DNA of 64,000 nucleotides from Phycisphaeraceae bacterium (GTDB lineage: Bacteria; Planctomycetota; Phycisphaerae; Phycisphaerales; Zrk34), in NCBI GenBank assembly GCA_028282805.1, contig JANQHD010000019.1:1-64000 (forward strand), given 5' to 3'. The translations under genes were made by a program, and so were the position numbers. Under the pieces are notes generated by a model, which worked only from the letters and a program-made list of their open reading frames with translations, searched no databases and had not been told where the DNA came from. Positions 42,991 through 51,000 of the stretch are shown piece after piece (the first letter of the stretch is position 1; every line of letters begins with the position of its first letter).

Positions 42991-44190
42991 TCACGCGCCG
43001 ATGGCGTTGCGTTTGGACTGCGCCGCGTGCATCGCCTCGGCCGAGGGGCTTCGGCCGGTCTTCATCATCTCGATGAAGCAGTCGAACAGGTACGCCGAGT
43101 CGTGCGGGCCGGGCGAGGCCTCGGGGTGGTACTGCACGGCGAAGATCGGCAGCGTCTTGTGACGGAAACCCGACAGCGTCTGGTCGTTGAGGTTGAGGTG
43201 GGTCGGTTCGCCGCCGACGGCTTGGAGGGATTCGATGTCGACGGCGAAGCCGTGGTTGTGGCTGGTGATCTCGACTTTTTTGGTGCCGAGGTTCTGGATG
43301 GGGTGGTTGGCGCCGCGGTGGCCGAACTTGAGCTTGTAGGTCTTGGCGCCGAGGGCGAGGGCGAGTAGCTGGTGCCCAAGGCAGATGCCGAAGGTGGGCA
43401 CCTTGCCGTTGATCTGCTTGAGGGTTTCGATGGCGGCGTCGACGGGTTCGGGGTCGCCGGGGCCGTTGGATACGAACAGGCCGTCGGGTTTTTTGGCGAG
43501 GATGTCGTCGGCGCCGGTGCCGTGGGGCATGACCTCGACCTCGCAGCCGCGCTCGACGAGGTGGCGGAGGATGTTGTGCTTGGCGCCGCAGTCGAGGGCG
43601 ACGACCTTGAACGTGCGGCCTTCGGCGGGCACCTCGCCCTGCACGGGGGGCCATTCGCCGAGGTTCTCGTCGAAGCCGCACGACTCGGTCGAACCGACCT
43701 TCTCGGCGAGGTTCTGCCCGGCCATCGACGGCAGGGCCTTGGCCATCGCGACGAGCTTCGCATCGTCGAGCTCGCCGCAGCTGAGCACGCCGTTCATCGC
43801 CCCGTCGATGCGGAGCCGGCGGGTCAGGGCGCGGGTGTCGATGCCCGCGATGGCCAGCACCTTGTTCTCCGCCAGCCAGTCCTCCAGCCGCTTGTCCGCG
43901 CGGTAGTTGCTGGGCACGTTCGCCAACTCACGCACGATAAAGCCGCGCACGTGGATGTCGGTCGATTCCATGTCGTCGGGCGCCACGCCGTAGTTGCCGA
44001 TCAGCGGGTAGGTCATGGTGACGATCTGGCCGGCGTAGGACGGGTCGGTGAGGATTTCCTGGTAGCCGGTCATGGACGTGTTGAACACGACCTCGCCGCC
44101 CACGGGCTGGGGCGCATCGGTGTACCCGAACGCGGTGCCGGTGAAGACGGTGCCGTCGGCCAGGGCGAGTTTGGCGGTCTTGTTGCTCAT
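42991..44190 (-). CDS. carA: Carbamoyl-phosphate synthase small subunit
   Basis: CarA is the glutaminase that feeds ammonia to CarB for pyrimidine and arginine synthesis. The N-terminal part has VFNTSMTGYQEILTDPSY and the C-terminal class I amidotransferase has FGICLGHQLLA with Cys270 as nucleophile and VQYHPEASPGP for His and Glu. The start MSNKTAKL at 44190 is chosen over a frame extension of 13 codons. carB is not in the window. At 399 residues it is of normal length. Confidence 0.96.
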   Translation of the reverse strand: MSNKTAKLALADGTVFTGTAFGYTDAPQPVGGEVVFNTSMTGYQEILTDPSYAGQIVTMTYPLIGNYGVAPDDMESTDIHVRGFIVRELANVPSNYRADKRLEDWLAENKVLAIAGIDTRALTRRLRIDGAMNGVLSCGELDDAKLVAMAKALPSMAGQNLAEKVGSTESCGFDENLGEWPPVQGEVPAEGRTFKVVALDCGAKHNILRHLVERGCEVEVMPHGTGADDILAKKPDGLFVSNGPGDPEPVDAAIETLKQINGKVPTFGICLGHQLLALALGAKTYKLKFGHRGANHPIQNLGTKKVEITSHNHGFAVDIESLQAVGGEPTHLNLNDQTLSGFRHKTLPIFAVQYHPEASPGPHDSAYLFDCFIEMMKTGRSPSAEAMHAAQSKRNAIGA

Positions 44191-44270
44191 GGTTGGGGGA
44201 GTGTAGCGGGCATTTTCTCCGCCGACCACCGCGCCCGTAAACGGCGGGCTGACGTTACAATCACCGGCTT

Positions 44271-45665
44271 ATGACGCGAGCCGAGCACAACCCGATGACC
44301 GCCGAGCTCGTCACGCCCGTGATCGAGCAGCTTTTGGCCGATCGGAACGTCGGCCAGATCCGCCAGGCGTTGGCCGAGCTGCGCGACCCGGAGGTGGCCG
44401 ACGTGCTCGAACAGCTCGAGCCCAGGCAGCAGGCGGTCGTGTTCCGGCTCGTGCCGCAGGACCGCCGGCCGGAGATTTTTACCCACCTCGAGCTCGAAGA
44501 CCAGGAAGACCTCGTCGAGGACCTCAACGACGAGCAGGTCGCCGAGATCTTCAACGAGATGGACCCCGACGACCGCGTCGACTTCCTCGAGGACGTCGAC
44601 GAAGAAGTTGCCGAGCAGACGCTGGCCCTGATGGAGCCCGAGGAGCGGGCCGAGACCGAGGCGATCCTCGAGTACCCCGAGGAGTCGGTGGGGCGGGAGA
44701 TGACGCCCGACTTTCTGACCGTGCAACCGCACTGGACGGTCGACGACACGCTGGCGTACATCCGCGAGCAGGGCGAGGACGCCGAGACACTGGACACGCT
44801 GTACGTCGTCGACGACGCGGGCCAGCTGATCGACTACGTGCGGTTGCGTGCGCTGGTGCTCGGCTCGCCGCACGACCGCATCGAAGCGTTGCGCCGGGGC
44901 GACGTGGTGGCGCTCGACGCCCACGACGACCGCGAGCGCGCCGTCGAGGTGATGGAGAAGTACGATTTGCCGGTGATCCCGGTGGTCGACGCGGGCCGGC
45001 TGGTGGGCATCGTGACGTTCGATGACATCGCCGACGTGGCCGAGGAAGAGGTCACCGAGGACATGCAGAAGATGGGCGGCATGGCCGCGCTCGACGAGCC
45101 GTACCGCTCGTCGACGATCTGGGAACTGGTCGTCAAGCGCGTGGTCTGGCTGATGGTGCTGTTCGGCGGGGGGCTGCTGACGGTCTGGGCGATGGGGGGG
45201 TTCCGGGATTCGATCGAAAAATACGTCGTGCTGGCGTTGTTTGTGCCGCTGATCATCGCCTCGGGCGGCAACAGCGGCTCGCAGGCCGCGTCGCTGATGA
45301 TCCGCTCGCTGGCCATCGGCGAACTGCTGGTCGCCGACTGGAAGATGGTGCTGCGGCGGGAGATCGTCTCGGGCCTGCTGCTCGGGTCGATCCTCGGCGT
45401 GTGCGGCCTGGTCTCCGGGGCGGTCGCCGCGTCGCTGGTGGGGGTCGACGACAAGCCGATCTGGCTCTACGGCTTCGCCATCGGCACCGCGGTGGTCGGC
45501 GTGGTCGTGATGGGCACGCTCACCGGGTCGATGCTGCCGTTCCTCATGAAACGCATCGGCCTCGACGAGGCGACCAGCTCCACGCCCTTCGTCGCTACCA
45601 TCGTCGACGTCGCCGGGCTGATTCTCTACTTCGTTGTGACGAACGTGATTTTGGGGATGGGGTAG
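44271..45665 (+). CDS. mgtE: Magnesium transporter MgtE
   Basis: MgtE is a magnesium channel gated by its cytosolic domain. The 464-residue protein has the acidic N domain (LEDQEDLVEDLNDEQVAEIF), two CBS domains at about 140-260 (VGREMTPDFLTV, YDLPVIPVVDAGRLVGIVT), and five C-terminal helices including ASGGNSGSQAASLMIRSLA, the pore signature. It is divergent from carA with 80 bp between starts. The gene is followed by octamer-repeat element copy 2. Confidence 0.95.
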   Translation: MTRAEHNPMTAELVTPVIEQLLADRNVGQIRQALAELRDPEVADVLEQLEPRQQAVVFRLVPQDRRPEIFTHLELEDQEDLVEDLNDEQVAEIFNEMDPDDRVDFLEDVDEEVAEQTLALMEPEERAETEAILEYPEESVGREMTPDFLTVQPHWTVDDTLAYIREQGEDAETLDTLYVVDDAGQLIDYVRLRALVLGSPHDRIEALRRGDVVALDAHDDRERAVEVMEKYDLPVIPVVDAGRLVGIVTFDDIADVAEEEVTEDMQKMGGMAALDEPYRSSTIWELVVKRVVWLMVLFGGGLLTVWAMGGFRDSIEKYVVLALFVPLIIASGGNSGSQAASLMIRSLAIGELLVADWKMVLRREIVSGLLLGSILGVCGLVSGAVAASLVGVDDKPIWLYGFAIGTAVVGVVVMGTLTGSMLPFLMKRIGLDEATSSTPFVATIVDVAGLILYFVVTNVILGMG

Positions 45666-45679
45666 GGGGGCGGGGGGGG

Positions 45680-45814
45680 TAATCAGTCAATCAGTCAATT
45701 GGTCAATCGGCGAGGCCCGCTTCAGCGGGCCGGGTTGACCGCACACAATCTGATTGACCAGTTGACCGATCAACCGATCAACCGATCAACCGATCAACCG
45801 ATTCACCGATTCAC
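45680..45814. repeat. Octamer-repeat element, copy 2 (inverted relative to copy 1)
   Basis: The reverse complement of this stretch matches the element at 17986 over most of its length, including the GC hairpin GGCCCGCTTCAGCGGGCC (45714-45731) with its flanks, the TCAACTGGTCAATCAGATTG block, and the end GTGAATCGGTGAATC. The GATCAACC unit is expanded to four tandem copies. It lies between convergent mgtE and the aminotransferase gene and supplies the stop codon of the latter. Confidence 0.85.
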
Positions 45815-46965
45815 TCTCCCCCCGCCAGCTCGTTGAGCAGGTCGAGCCCGCGAGCCAGCGTGTCGTCGTCACACGCGTAGCTGAGGCGGAAGTGGGTGTC
45901 GCGTTCGGAGAACACGCAGCCGGGGATGATGAGCAATTCTTTTTCGATCGCGCGCTCGACGAACTGTGTGGCGGTTTCGTCAGTGGGCACTTTTGGGAAC
46001 GCGTAGAACGCACCGCCGGGGGGGGTGAGCTCGAAGCGGTCGGCCAGCGCCTTGACCACCATGTCGCGCTTGCGGCGGTAGGCGGCGACCTGGTCGGCCA
46101 TGTCCACGCCCAACGCCGCGACGCCCGCGTGCTGCACCATCGACGGGGCGCACACGAACGTGTACTGCTGCAGCTTGGTCATGGGCTCGACGATCGGCTT
46201 GGGGCCCATCGCGTAGCCGAGGCGCCAGCCGGTCATGGCGTAGGTCTTCGAGTGGCCGCGCAGCACGAGCACTTGGTCGCTGACCGACGCCGGCGACGGG
46301 CTGCGCGGGCCCGTGGGGCTGTCGGCTTTTTCGTAACAGAACTCGTCGTAGATCTCGTCGCTCAGCAGCAGCACGCCGCGCCGCTCGCACAGCTCGACCA
46401 GCGCCGCCATCGCGCCCGGCGTGGTCACCACCCCCGTCGGGTTCGACGGGCTGGCCAGCAGCAGCAGCTTCGTCCGCTCGGTCATGTGCGGCTCGACGCG
46501 CGCCGCGGTCATCTGAAAGTCCGGGTACGTGTCGACGAACACCGCCTCGCCGCCCGCCAGCGTGACCAGGTGCTTGTACATCACAAAGTACGGGTCGGGC
46601 ACCAGCACCTGGTCGCCGGGTTCGATCAGCGTCTGCAAAGCGAGCAGCAACCCGCCGCTGACGCCCGAGGTGATCAGGCAGCCGTAGTCCGCCCACCGGC
46701 CGTCGGTCTGGTAGTCGGCGTTGAACCGCTCACACACCGCGTCGCGCAGCGCGGCGATGCCCTGGGTCTGCGTGTAGCTGTTGTGGCCCGCCTGGATCGC
46801 CTCGGCGGCGGCGTCCTTGATCGGCTGGGGCACGTCGAAGTGCGGCTGGCCGATCGACAGGTTGATCGGGTTTTCGATCTTCGCGGCCAGGTCGAAGACC
46901 CTGCGGATCCCGCTGGCGTCGATCCCGCGCAAACGCTGGGCGATCATGGCGTCGTAGTCGATCAT
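45811..46965 (-). CDS. Class I/II PLP-dependent aminotransferase
   Basis: This 384-residue enzyme has NLSIGQPHFDVP near the start, LASPSNPTG, and the PLP lysine in RGHSKTYAMTGWRLGYA, with RLSYACDDD carrying the substrate arginine at the end. It is closest in pattern to aspartate- or aromatic-type aminotransferases; the substrate cannot be told. ATG 46965 is preferred to one 13 codons earlier. The stop codon TGA is part of the octamer-repeat element. Confidence 0.92.
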   Translation of the reverse strand: MIDYDAMIAQRLRGIDASGIRRVFDLAAKIENPINLSIGQPHFDVPQPIKDAAAEAIQAGHNSYTQTQGIAALRDAVCERFNADYQTDGRWADYGCLITSGVSGGLLLALQTLIEPGDQVLVPDPYFVMYKHLVTLAGGEAVFVDTYPDFQMTAARVEPHMTERTKLLLLASPSNPTGVVTTPGAMAALVELCERRGVLLLSDEIYDEFCYEKADSPTGPRSPSPASVSDQVLVLRGHSKTYAMTGWRLGYAMGPKPIVEPMTKLQQYTFVCAPSMVQHAGVAALGVDMADQVAAYRRKRDMVVKALADRFELTPPGGAFYAFPKVPTDETATQFVERAIEKELLIIPGCVFSERDTHFRLSYACDDDTLARGLDLLNELAGGE

Positions 46966-47053
46966 GGCACTCAAGGTACGTTCTTCATGGTTAAAAGAAA
47001 ACACCGCGCCGTTGGAAGGGCACGGTGTTGGGTGCGTTCGGTTGCCGGCGGGT

Positions 47054-47272
47054 TTACGCCGCGTCTTCGCCCTCTTCCTTCGGGCCCTTCTTCTTGACCT
47101 TCTTGCCGGTCACGACCTTCTTGTTGGCGACCTTGGGCAGGCCGATCGGGTTGTCGGCTTCGGTGTCGAAGCGTTCCTGCTCGGCCAGCTTGGCGATGCG
47201 CTCAGCGCGGGTCAGCACGTTGCGGTGCTGGCGGAGGCCGCTGGACGATTTCAGGCTCTGGTCGATACTCAT
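47054..47272 (-). CDS. Small basic protein of the PVC-group family
   Basis: The 72-residue protein begins MSIDQSLKSSSGLRQHRNVL, continues with LTRAERIAKL and a GLPKV block, and ends in a lysine-rich tail. This matches what I recall of a family of small basic proteins found in Planctomycetes, Verrucomicrobia and Chlamydiae (TIGR04137), whose function is not settled but which may bind ribosomes or nucleic acid. It is a useful taxonomic marker. It lies 45 bp downstream of the next gene on the same strand. Confidence 0.85.
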   Translation of the reverse strand: MSIDQSLKSSSGLRQHRNVLTRAERIAKLAEQERFDTEADNPIGLPKVANKKVVTGKKVKKKGPKEEGEDAA

Positions 47273-47317
47273 CTTGTTGACCTCGTCGGTGTTCGTCTGG
47301 TTGGGTGTGGCCGGCGG

Positions 47318-48028
47318 CTAGCCCTTGTACTTGATCGCGTACAGGTCCGACCAATCCGACCAGCCGCGGTGCTCGGCCTTCCACGTCCGGCCAAGCGATC
47401 GCAGCAGGTTCTCGTACCGCTTCGCTTCTCGTGAAGAGGGCTTTTCAAAGCCTTTCAGCACGATCACTTGAAGCATACGATTTTGCACCACAAACACCCG
47501 CGCGTCAACCTCGTTGGATTTGAGGAACGCCACCGCCTTCTCCGCCTCGGCCCGGTACTTCAGGGGCATCGTGGCCAGGCAGTAGTAGTTCATGCCCACC
47601 CGACGGGGGTCCCTGGCCGCCGCGCCGGCTTGAACCGCCGTTTTCTGGCCCGGATTCAGGGCCGTGCCGCCCGATTGGCCCGACCGCTCGGTCTTCAGCA
47701 GGGCCGGGTTGATCGTGCCGCCGCGGGCCGCGGCCAGCTTCTGGTTCGACCGCTCCTCGCCGCTGAGCCGGCCCGTCCCGGCGTGCTTGCCCAACTGGAA
47801 GCCCACCACGAACAGCGCCACCACCACCACGCCCAGCGCCACCGCCACGCCCCGCGTCAGTTGCAGGTGCAGCGGCGTGCCCAGCCACGCGCCGATCGCC
47901 TTGCCCCGGCCGCGCGCCTCGCCCTCGTGGTCCCGGCTCCACCAGTTCGGCAACTGCGTCACGTCCCGCTCGCTGTCGCGGCTGCGGATGATCTCGAACA
48001 GCTCGGTATTGCGTTTGTGGGGGGCCAT
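47318..48028 (-). CDS. Single-pass membrane protein with a periplasmic SPOR-like domain
   Basis: The 236-residue protein has a charged cytosolic N-terminus, one helix (GVAVALGVVVVALFVVGFQLG, about residues 58-80), a low-complexity linker, and a C-terminal domain (MNYYCLATMPLKYRAEAEKA, LKSNEVDARVFVVQNRML) with the alternating pattern of SPOR domains, which bind denuded peptidoglycan. ATG 48028 with GCAGGGA upstream is chosen over one 16 codons earlier. The SPOR assignment is by pattern and could be wrong. Confidence 0.65.
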   Translation of the reverse strand: MAPHKRNTELFEIIRSRDSERDVTQLPNWWSRDHEGEARGRGKAIGAWLGTPLHLQLTRGVAVALGVVVVALFVVGFQLGKHAGTGRLSGEERSNQKLAAARGGTINPALLKTERSGQSGGTALNPGQKTAVQAGAAARDPRRVGMNYYCLATMPLKYRAEAEKAVAFLKSNEVDARVFVVQNRMLQVIVLKGFEKPSSREAKRYENLLRSLGRTWKAEHRGWSDWSDLYAIKYKG

Positions 48029-48103
48029 CGTTTGCGTCCCTGCAAGATCGGCCAAGGGGTCCGTCGGACAACCCAAATCAATGTAGGCATCCGAACCCCG
48101 AGG

Positions 48104-48508
48104 TCAAGTTTTTTCTCGCGACACCGGTCCCGTGGCGATCACGCTGGCCATCGAATGCGTCTCGGTGTGACTGAGCGAGACCCGCCAGCCGGTGATACCC
48201 ATCTCATCGGCGATCCGCGCCACTTCGCCGTAAACTTTCAGTTTTGGCTCGCCGCTGGGCGATCTTGCCACCTCCACGTCGGTCCACGCGATGCCGTTGC
48301 GCCACCCCGTGCCGATCGCTTTGAGCGCCGCTTCCTTGGCCGCGAACCGCACGCCGTAGTGCTCGAACCGCCGCTTGGCGTTGCGGTCGCAGTAGGCCCG
48401 CTCGGCGTCGGTGAACACCCGGTCGATAAAGTGATCGCCGTGGCGCTCGATCGACTGTGCGATCCGCGCGTTGTCCACCAGGTCGATGCCGTGTCCGATG
48501 ACGTTCAC
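48104..48508 (-). CDS. acpS: Holo-[acyl-carrier-protein] synthase
   Basis: AcpS attaches phosphopantetheine to acyl carrier protein. The 134-residue protein starts at GTG 48508 and shows IGHGIDLVDNARIAQ, RFAAKEAALKAIGTGW and WRVSLSHTETHSMASVIA, in which the Asp and Glu bind magnesium. AGGAAAGG lies upstream. It starts 8 bp behind polX on the same strand and is probably cotranscribed. Confidence 0.95.
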   Translation of the reverse strand: MNVIGHGIDLVDNARIAQSIERHGDHFIDRVFTDAERAYCDRNAKRRFEHYGVRFAAKEAALKAIGTGWRNGIAWTDVEVARSPSGEPKLKVYGEVARIADEMGITGWRVSLSHTETHSMASVIATGPVSREKT

Positions 48509-48516
48509 GCTCGCGG

Positions 48517-50256
48517 TTAGCCTTTCCTCTTTTTCAGCAGCCACGCGCCGAGTTTCTTCTCGGTCATGCAGTTGACGACGTGCTTCTTCTCGGCCCAGGC
48601 TCGGCGGGCGGTCTGCACGCCGTAGTGCAGCAGGTCGAAATCTCCCGCTGAGTGGGCGTCGGTGTTGATCGCGAGCATCACGCCCGCCTCGATCGCGGCC
48701 TTGGCGTGCGTGTCCCGCAGGTCCAGCCGCCAGGGGTTGGCGTTGATCTCGAACGCCGTGCCGTTCTCGGCCGCGGCCTTGAACAGCGCCTTCATATCCG
48801 GGCTCAGCCCCTCGCGCCGGCCGATCAGCCGGCCGGTGGCGTGGCCGATGATCTGCACGTAGGGGTTGTTGATCGCTTTCAGCAGGCGGGCCGTTGCCTT
48901 CCGGGGGTCCTGCGCGAGCGCCGAGTGGGGGCTGGCGACGACCACGTCCAGCTGCTTGAGCAGGGCGTTGGGGTAGTCGAGCCGCCCGTCGGCGAGGATG
49001 TCGACCTCGCTGCCGGCGAGGATGCGGATGCCGCGCGTCGACGCGTCGGCGGCGCGGACCGCCTCGATGTGCGCCTCCAGCCGCTCGGCGTCGAGGCCGT
49101 TGGCCTGGCCCTGGCTGACCGAGTGGTCGGTGACGGCGACGGTATGAAACCCGCGCTCTTTCGCCACGGCCGCGAGTTCCGCGATGCTCATCTTGCCGTC
49201 CGACGCCGTGGTGTGCGCGTGCAGCTCGCAGCGCACGTCCTTCAACTCCACGAGCTTCGGCAGCGTGCGCTTCGTCGCGGCCGCGATCTCGCCGCGGTCC
49301 TCGCGCAGCGCCGGCGGCACCCACGGCAGGTCGAGCGCTTGGTAAATGTCTTCTTCGGTCTGCGCGGCGACGGGTTGTTGGTCGTCGTCGCCGCGCCACA
49401 AGCCGTACTCGTTGAGCCGCAGGCCCATGTCGATGGCGCGCTGGCGCAGGGCGACGTTGTGCTCCTTCGACCCGGTGAAGTACGCCAGCGCCGCACCGTA
49501 CTGATCTTCGGGCACGATGCGCAGGTCGACCTGCAACCCCTTTTCGATCCGCACGCTGCTCTTGGTCGCGCCCGCGGCGAGCACCTCGGTGACCGGGCGG
49601 GCCGTGCGGAACACCTCGCCGACCGCCTCGGCGTCGTCGCACGCCACGAGGATGTCCACGTCGCCGATGGTCTCCTTGCCGCGCCGCAACGAGCCGGCGT
49701 AGTCGACCCGCCGCACGTTTTTCTGCTTGCCCAACAGCTCGATGAAGTAGCTGGCCACGGGCATCGCCTGGCCGATCCGCACGCGGTCGCCGGCCGACTC
49801 GGCGAACGCGATCGACTTGCCGATGTTCTCCAGCTTCTTCTTGCCGATGCCCGGCAGGCCCTCGAGGTCGCCGGCGTCGATGCGCTTTTTCAGCTGCTCG
49901 ACCGAGTCGACGCCGCCTTGCTTCCACAGCACCGCCACGGTCTTCGGCCCCAGCCCCGGGATGTCCATCATCGCCAGCACGCCCGCCGGCACCGTCGCCA
50001 CCAGCTCGTCGTGCTCGGTGATCTTGCCGGTCTCGACAAACTCGACGACCTTCTCCGCCAGCCCCTTGCCGATGCCGTCGACCTCGGTCAGCGCCTTGAC
50101 ACCGGCAGCAGCGAGATCGGCGATGTCGTCGGTCATGTCCTTGATCACCCGTGCGCCGCGCTGGTGCGCGATCACGCGGAACCGGTTGGCCTCGGTCAAT
50201 TCCAGCACCTTGGCCATGCGGTCGAGCAGCTCGGCGATCTGCCGGTTGGCGGACAT
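48517..50256 (-). CDS. polX: DNA polymerase X family with PHP domain
   Basis: PolX is a repair polymerase with a 3'-5' exonuclease/phosphoesterase domain. The 579-residue protein has helix-hairpin-helix motifs (TEVDGIGKGLAEKV, IPGLGPKTVAVLW, LPGIGKKKLENIGK), the family X nucleotidyltransferase site SLRRGKETIGDVDILVA near residue 185, and the C-terminal PHP domain (LHAHTTASDGKMS, VTDHS, GSEVDIL, NTDAHS). ATG 50256 is chosen; the frame extends 28 codons further without sense. Confidence 0.96.
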   Translation of the reverse strand: MSANRQIAELLDRMAKVLELTEANRFRVIAHQRGARVIKDMTDDIADLAAAGVKALTEVDGIGKGLAEKVVEFVETGKITEHDELVATVPAGVLAMMDIPGLGPKTVAVLWKQGGVDSVEQLKKRIDAGDLEGLPGIGKKKLENIGKSIAFAESAGDRVRIGQAMPVASYFIELLGKQKNVRRVDYAGSLRRGKETIGDVDILVACDDAEAVGEVFRTARPVTEVLAAGATKSSVRIEKGLQVDLRIVPEDQYGAALAYFTGSKEHNVALRQRAIDMGLRLNEYGLWRGDDDQQPVAAQTEEDIYQALDLPWVPPALREDRGEIAAATKRTLPKLVELKDVRCELHAHTTASDGKMSIAELAAVAKERGFHTVAVTDHSVSQGQANGLDAERLEAHIEAVRAADASTRGIRILAGSEVDILADGRLDYPNALLKQLDVVVASPHSALAQDPRKATARLLKAINNPYVQIIGHATGRLIGRREGLSPDMKALFKAAAENGTAFEINANPWRLDLRDTHAKAAIEAGVMLAINTDAHSAGDFDLLHYGVQTARRAWAEKKHVVNCMTEKKLGAWLLKKRKG

Positions 50257-50311
50257 GCCCCACAGCTTAGCGGTTACAATGCGTTTGGTCACAACCGACA
50301 AGGGGCAGCGC

Positions 50312-50665
50312 ATGGACATGTTCAACATCTGGCAAGGCATGGGCGACGCGCCGGACTACGGCACGCCCGCCCCGGCGCCCACCTCGGGCGGCGGCGACTC
50401 GCGCGCACGGGCCGTGGCCGACGAACTGGCCCGGCTCGAGCTTGTCTGCGAAGCGATGTGGGAGCTGGTCAAAGAGAAGACCAACCTCGTCGACGACGAC
50501 CTGCTGGGCAAGATGGCCGAACTGGACCTCGCCGACGGCGTGGCCGACGGCAAGAAGGCCAAGGGCGGGCCCGTGATGTGCGTCAAGTGCAACCGGCCCA
50601 ACTCGCGGCGGCACGACTTCTGCATCTACTGCGGCCAGCACATCCGCAGCAAGCCGTTCCAGTAA
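50312..50665 (+). CDS. Unknown protein with C-terminal zinc ribbon
   Basis: This 117-residue protein ends in CVKCNRPNSRRHDFCIYCGQ, a four-cysteine zinc ribbon of the C-x2-C-x10-C-x2-C type. Before it are a Gly/Pro linker and a helix (VADELARLELVCEAMWELVK) that may form a coiled coil. AAGGGGCAGC lies just upstream of ATG 50312. It is divergent from polX, 55 bp apart. The function is unknown. Confidence 0.75.
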   Translation: MDMFNIWQGMGDAPDYGTPAPAPTSGGGDSRARAVADELARLELVCEAMWELVKEKTNLVDDDLLGKMAELDLADGVADGKKAKGGPVMCVKCNRPNSRRHDFCIYCGQHIRSKPFQ

Positions 50666-50674
50666 GCCGCGCGT

Positions 50675-50953
50675 TTACGGTTGGTAGCCCTCGTCTTCAC
50701 GTGGGTCGTACAGGCGCTGCAAACCCGCGGCCACGACGCTCATCACCTGGTCGCGCGTCGCACGACGCAACCAGAGCTTGATATCCGGCGGGAGCCCCGC
50801 ATCCGACCACTGCGAGAACGCCGGCACCGCAGCCAGCAGACGCAATACCTGTTCATCGGCTTGAGTGGGTGTCGGGCTCGGCACGCTCCACCTCCATGAG
50901 CCTCGACCCTCGACTTCGCTCTCATCGGAGTCCTGGGCACCCCACATAACCAC
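50675..50953 (-). CDS. Small unknown protein, uncertain
   Basis: This possible 92-residue protein starts at GTG 50953 or ATG 50947 and converges on the zinc-ribbon gene with 9 bp between stops. Residues 33-90 (QVLRLLAAVPAFSQWSDAG, DIKLWLRRATRDQVMSVVAA) look like genuine helices with normal composition. The N-terminal part is poor, and no ribosome binding site is evident, so the true start may be internal or the gene may not be real. Confidence 0.4.
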   Translation of the reverse strand: MVMWGAQDSDESEVEGRGSWRWSVPSPTPTQADEQVLRLLAAVPAFSQWSDAGLPPDIKLWLRRATRDQVMSVVAAGLQRLYDPREDEGYQP

Positions 50954-51000
50954 GCACGGTGACAGCCCAGCGGCACAAGGCCCGGATAACTCAAAAAAAT

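Noticed and set aside
48509-50263. An acpS gene fused to a long N-terminal extension
   Set aside because: The upstream part of that frame is an Arg-rich shadow of polX; the AcpS homology begins right at the GTG at 48508.
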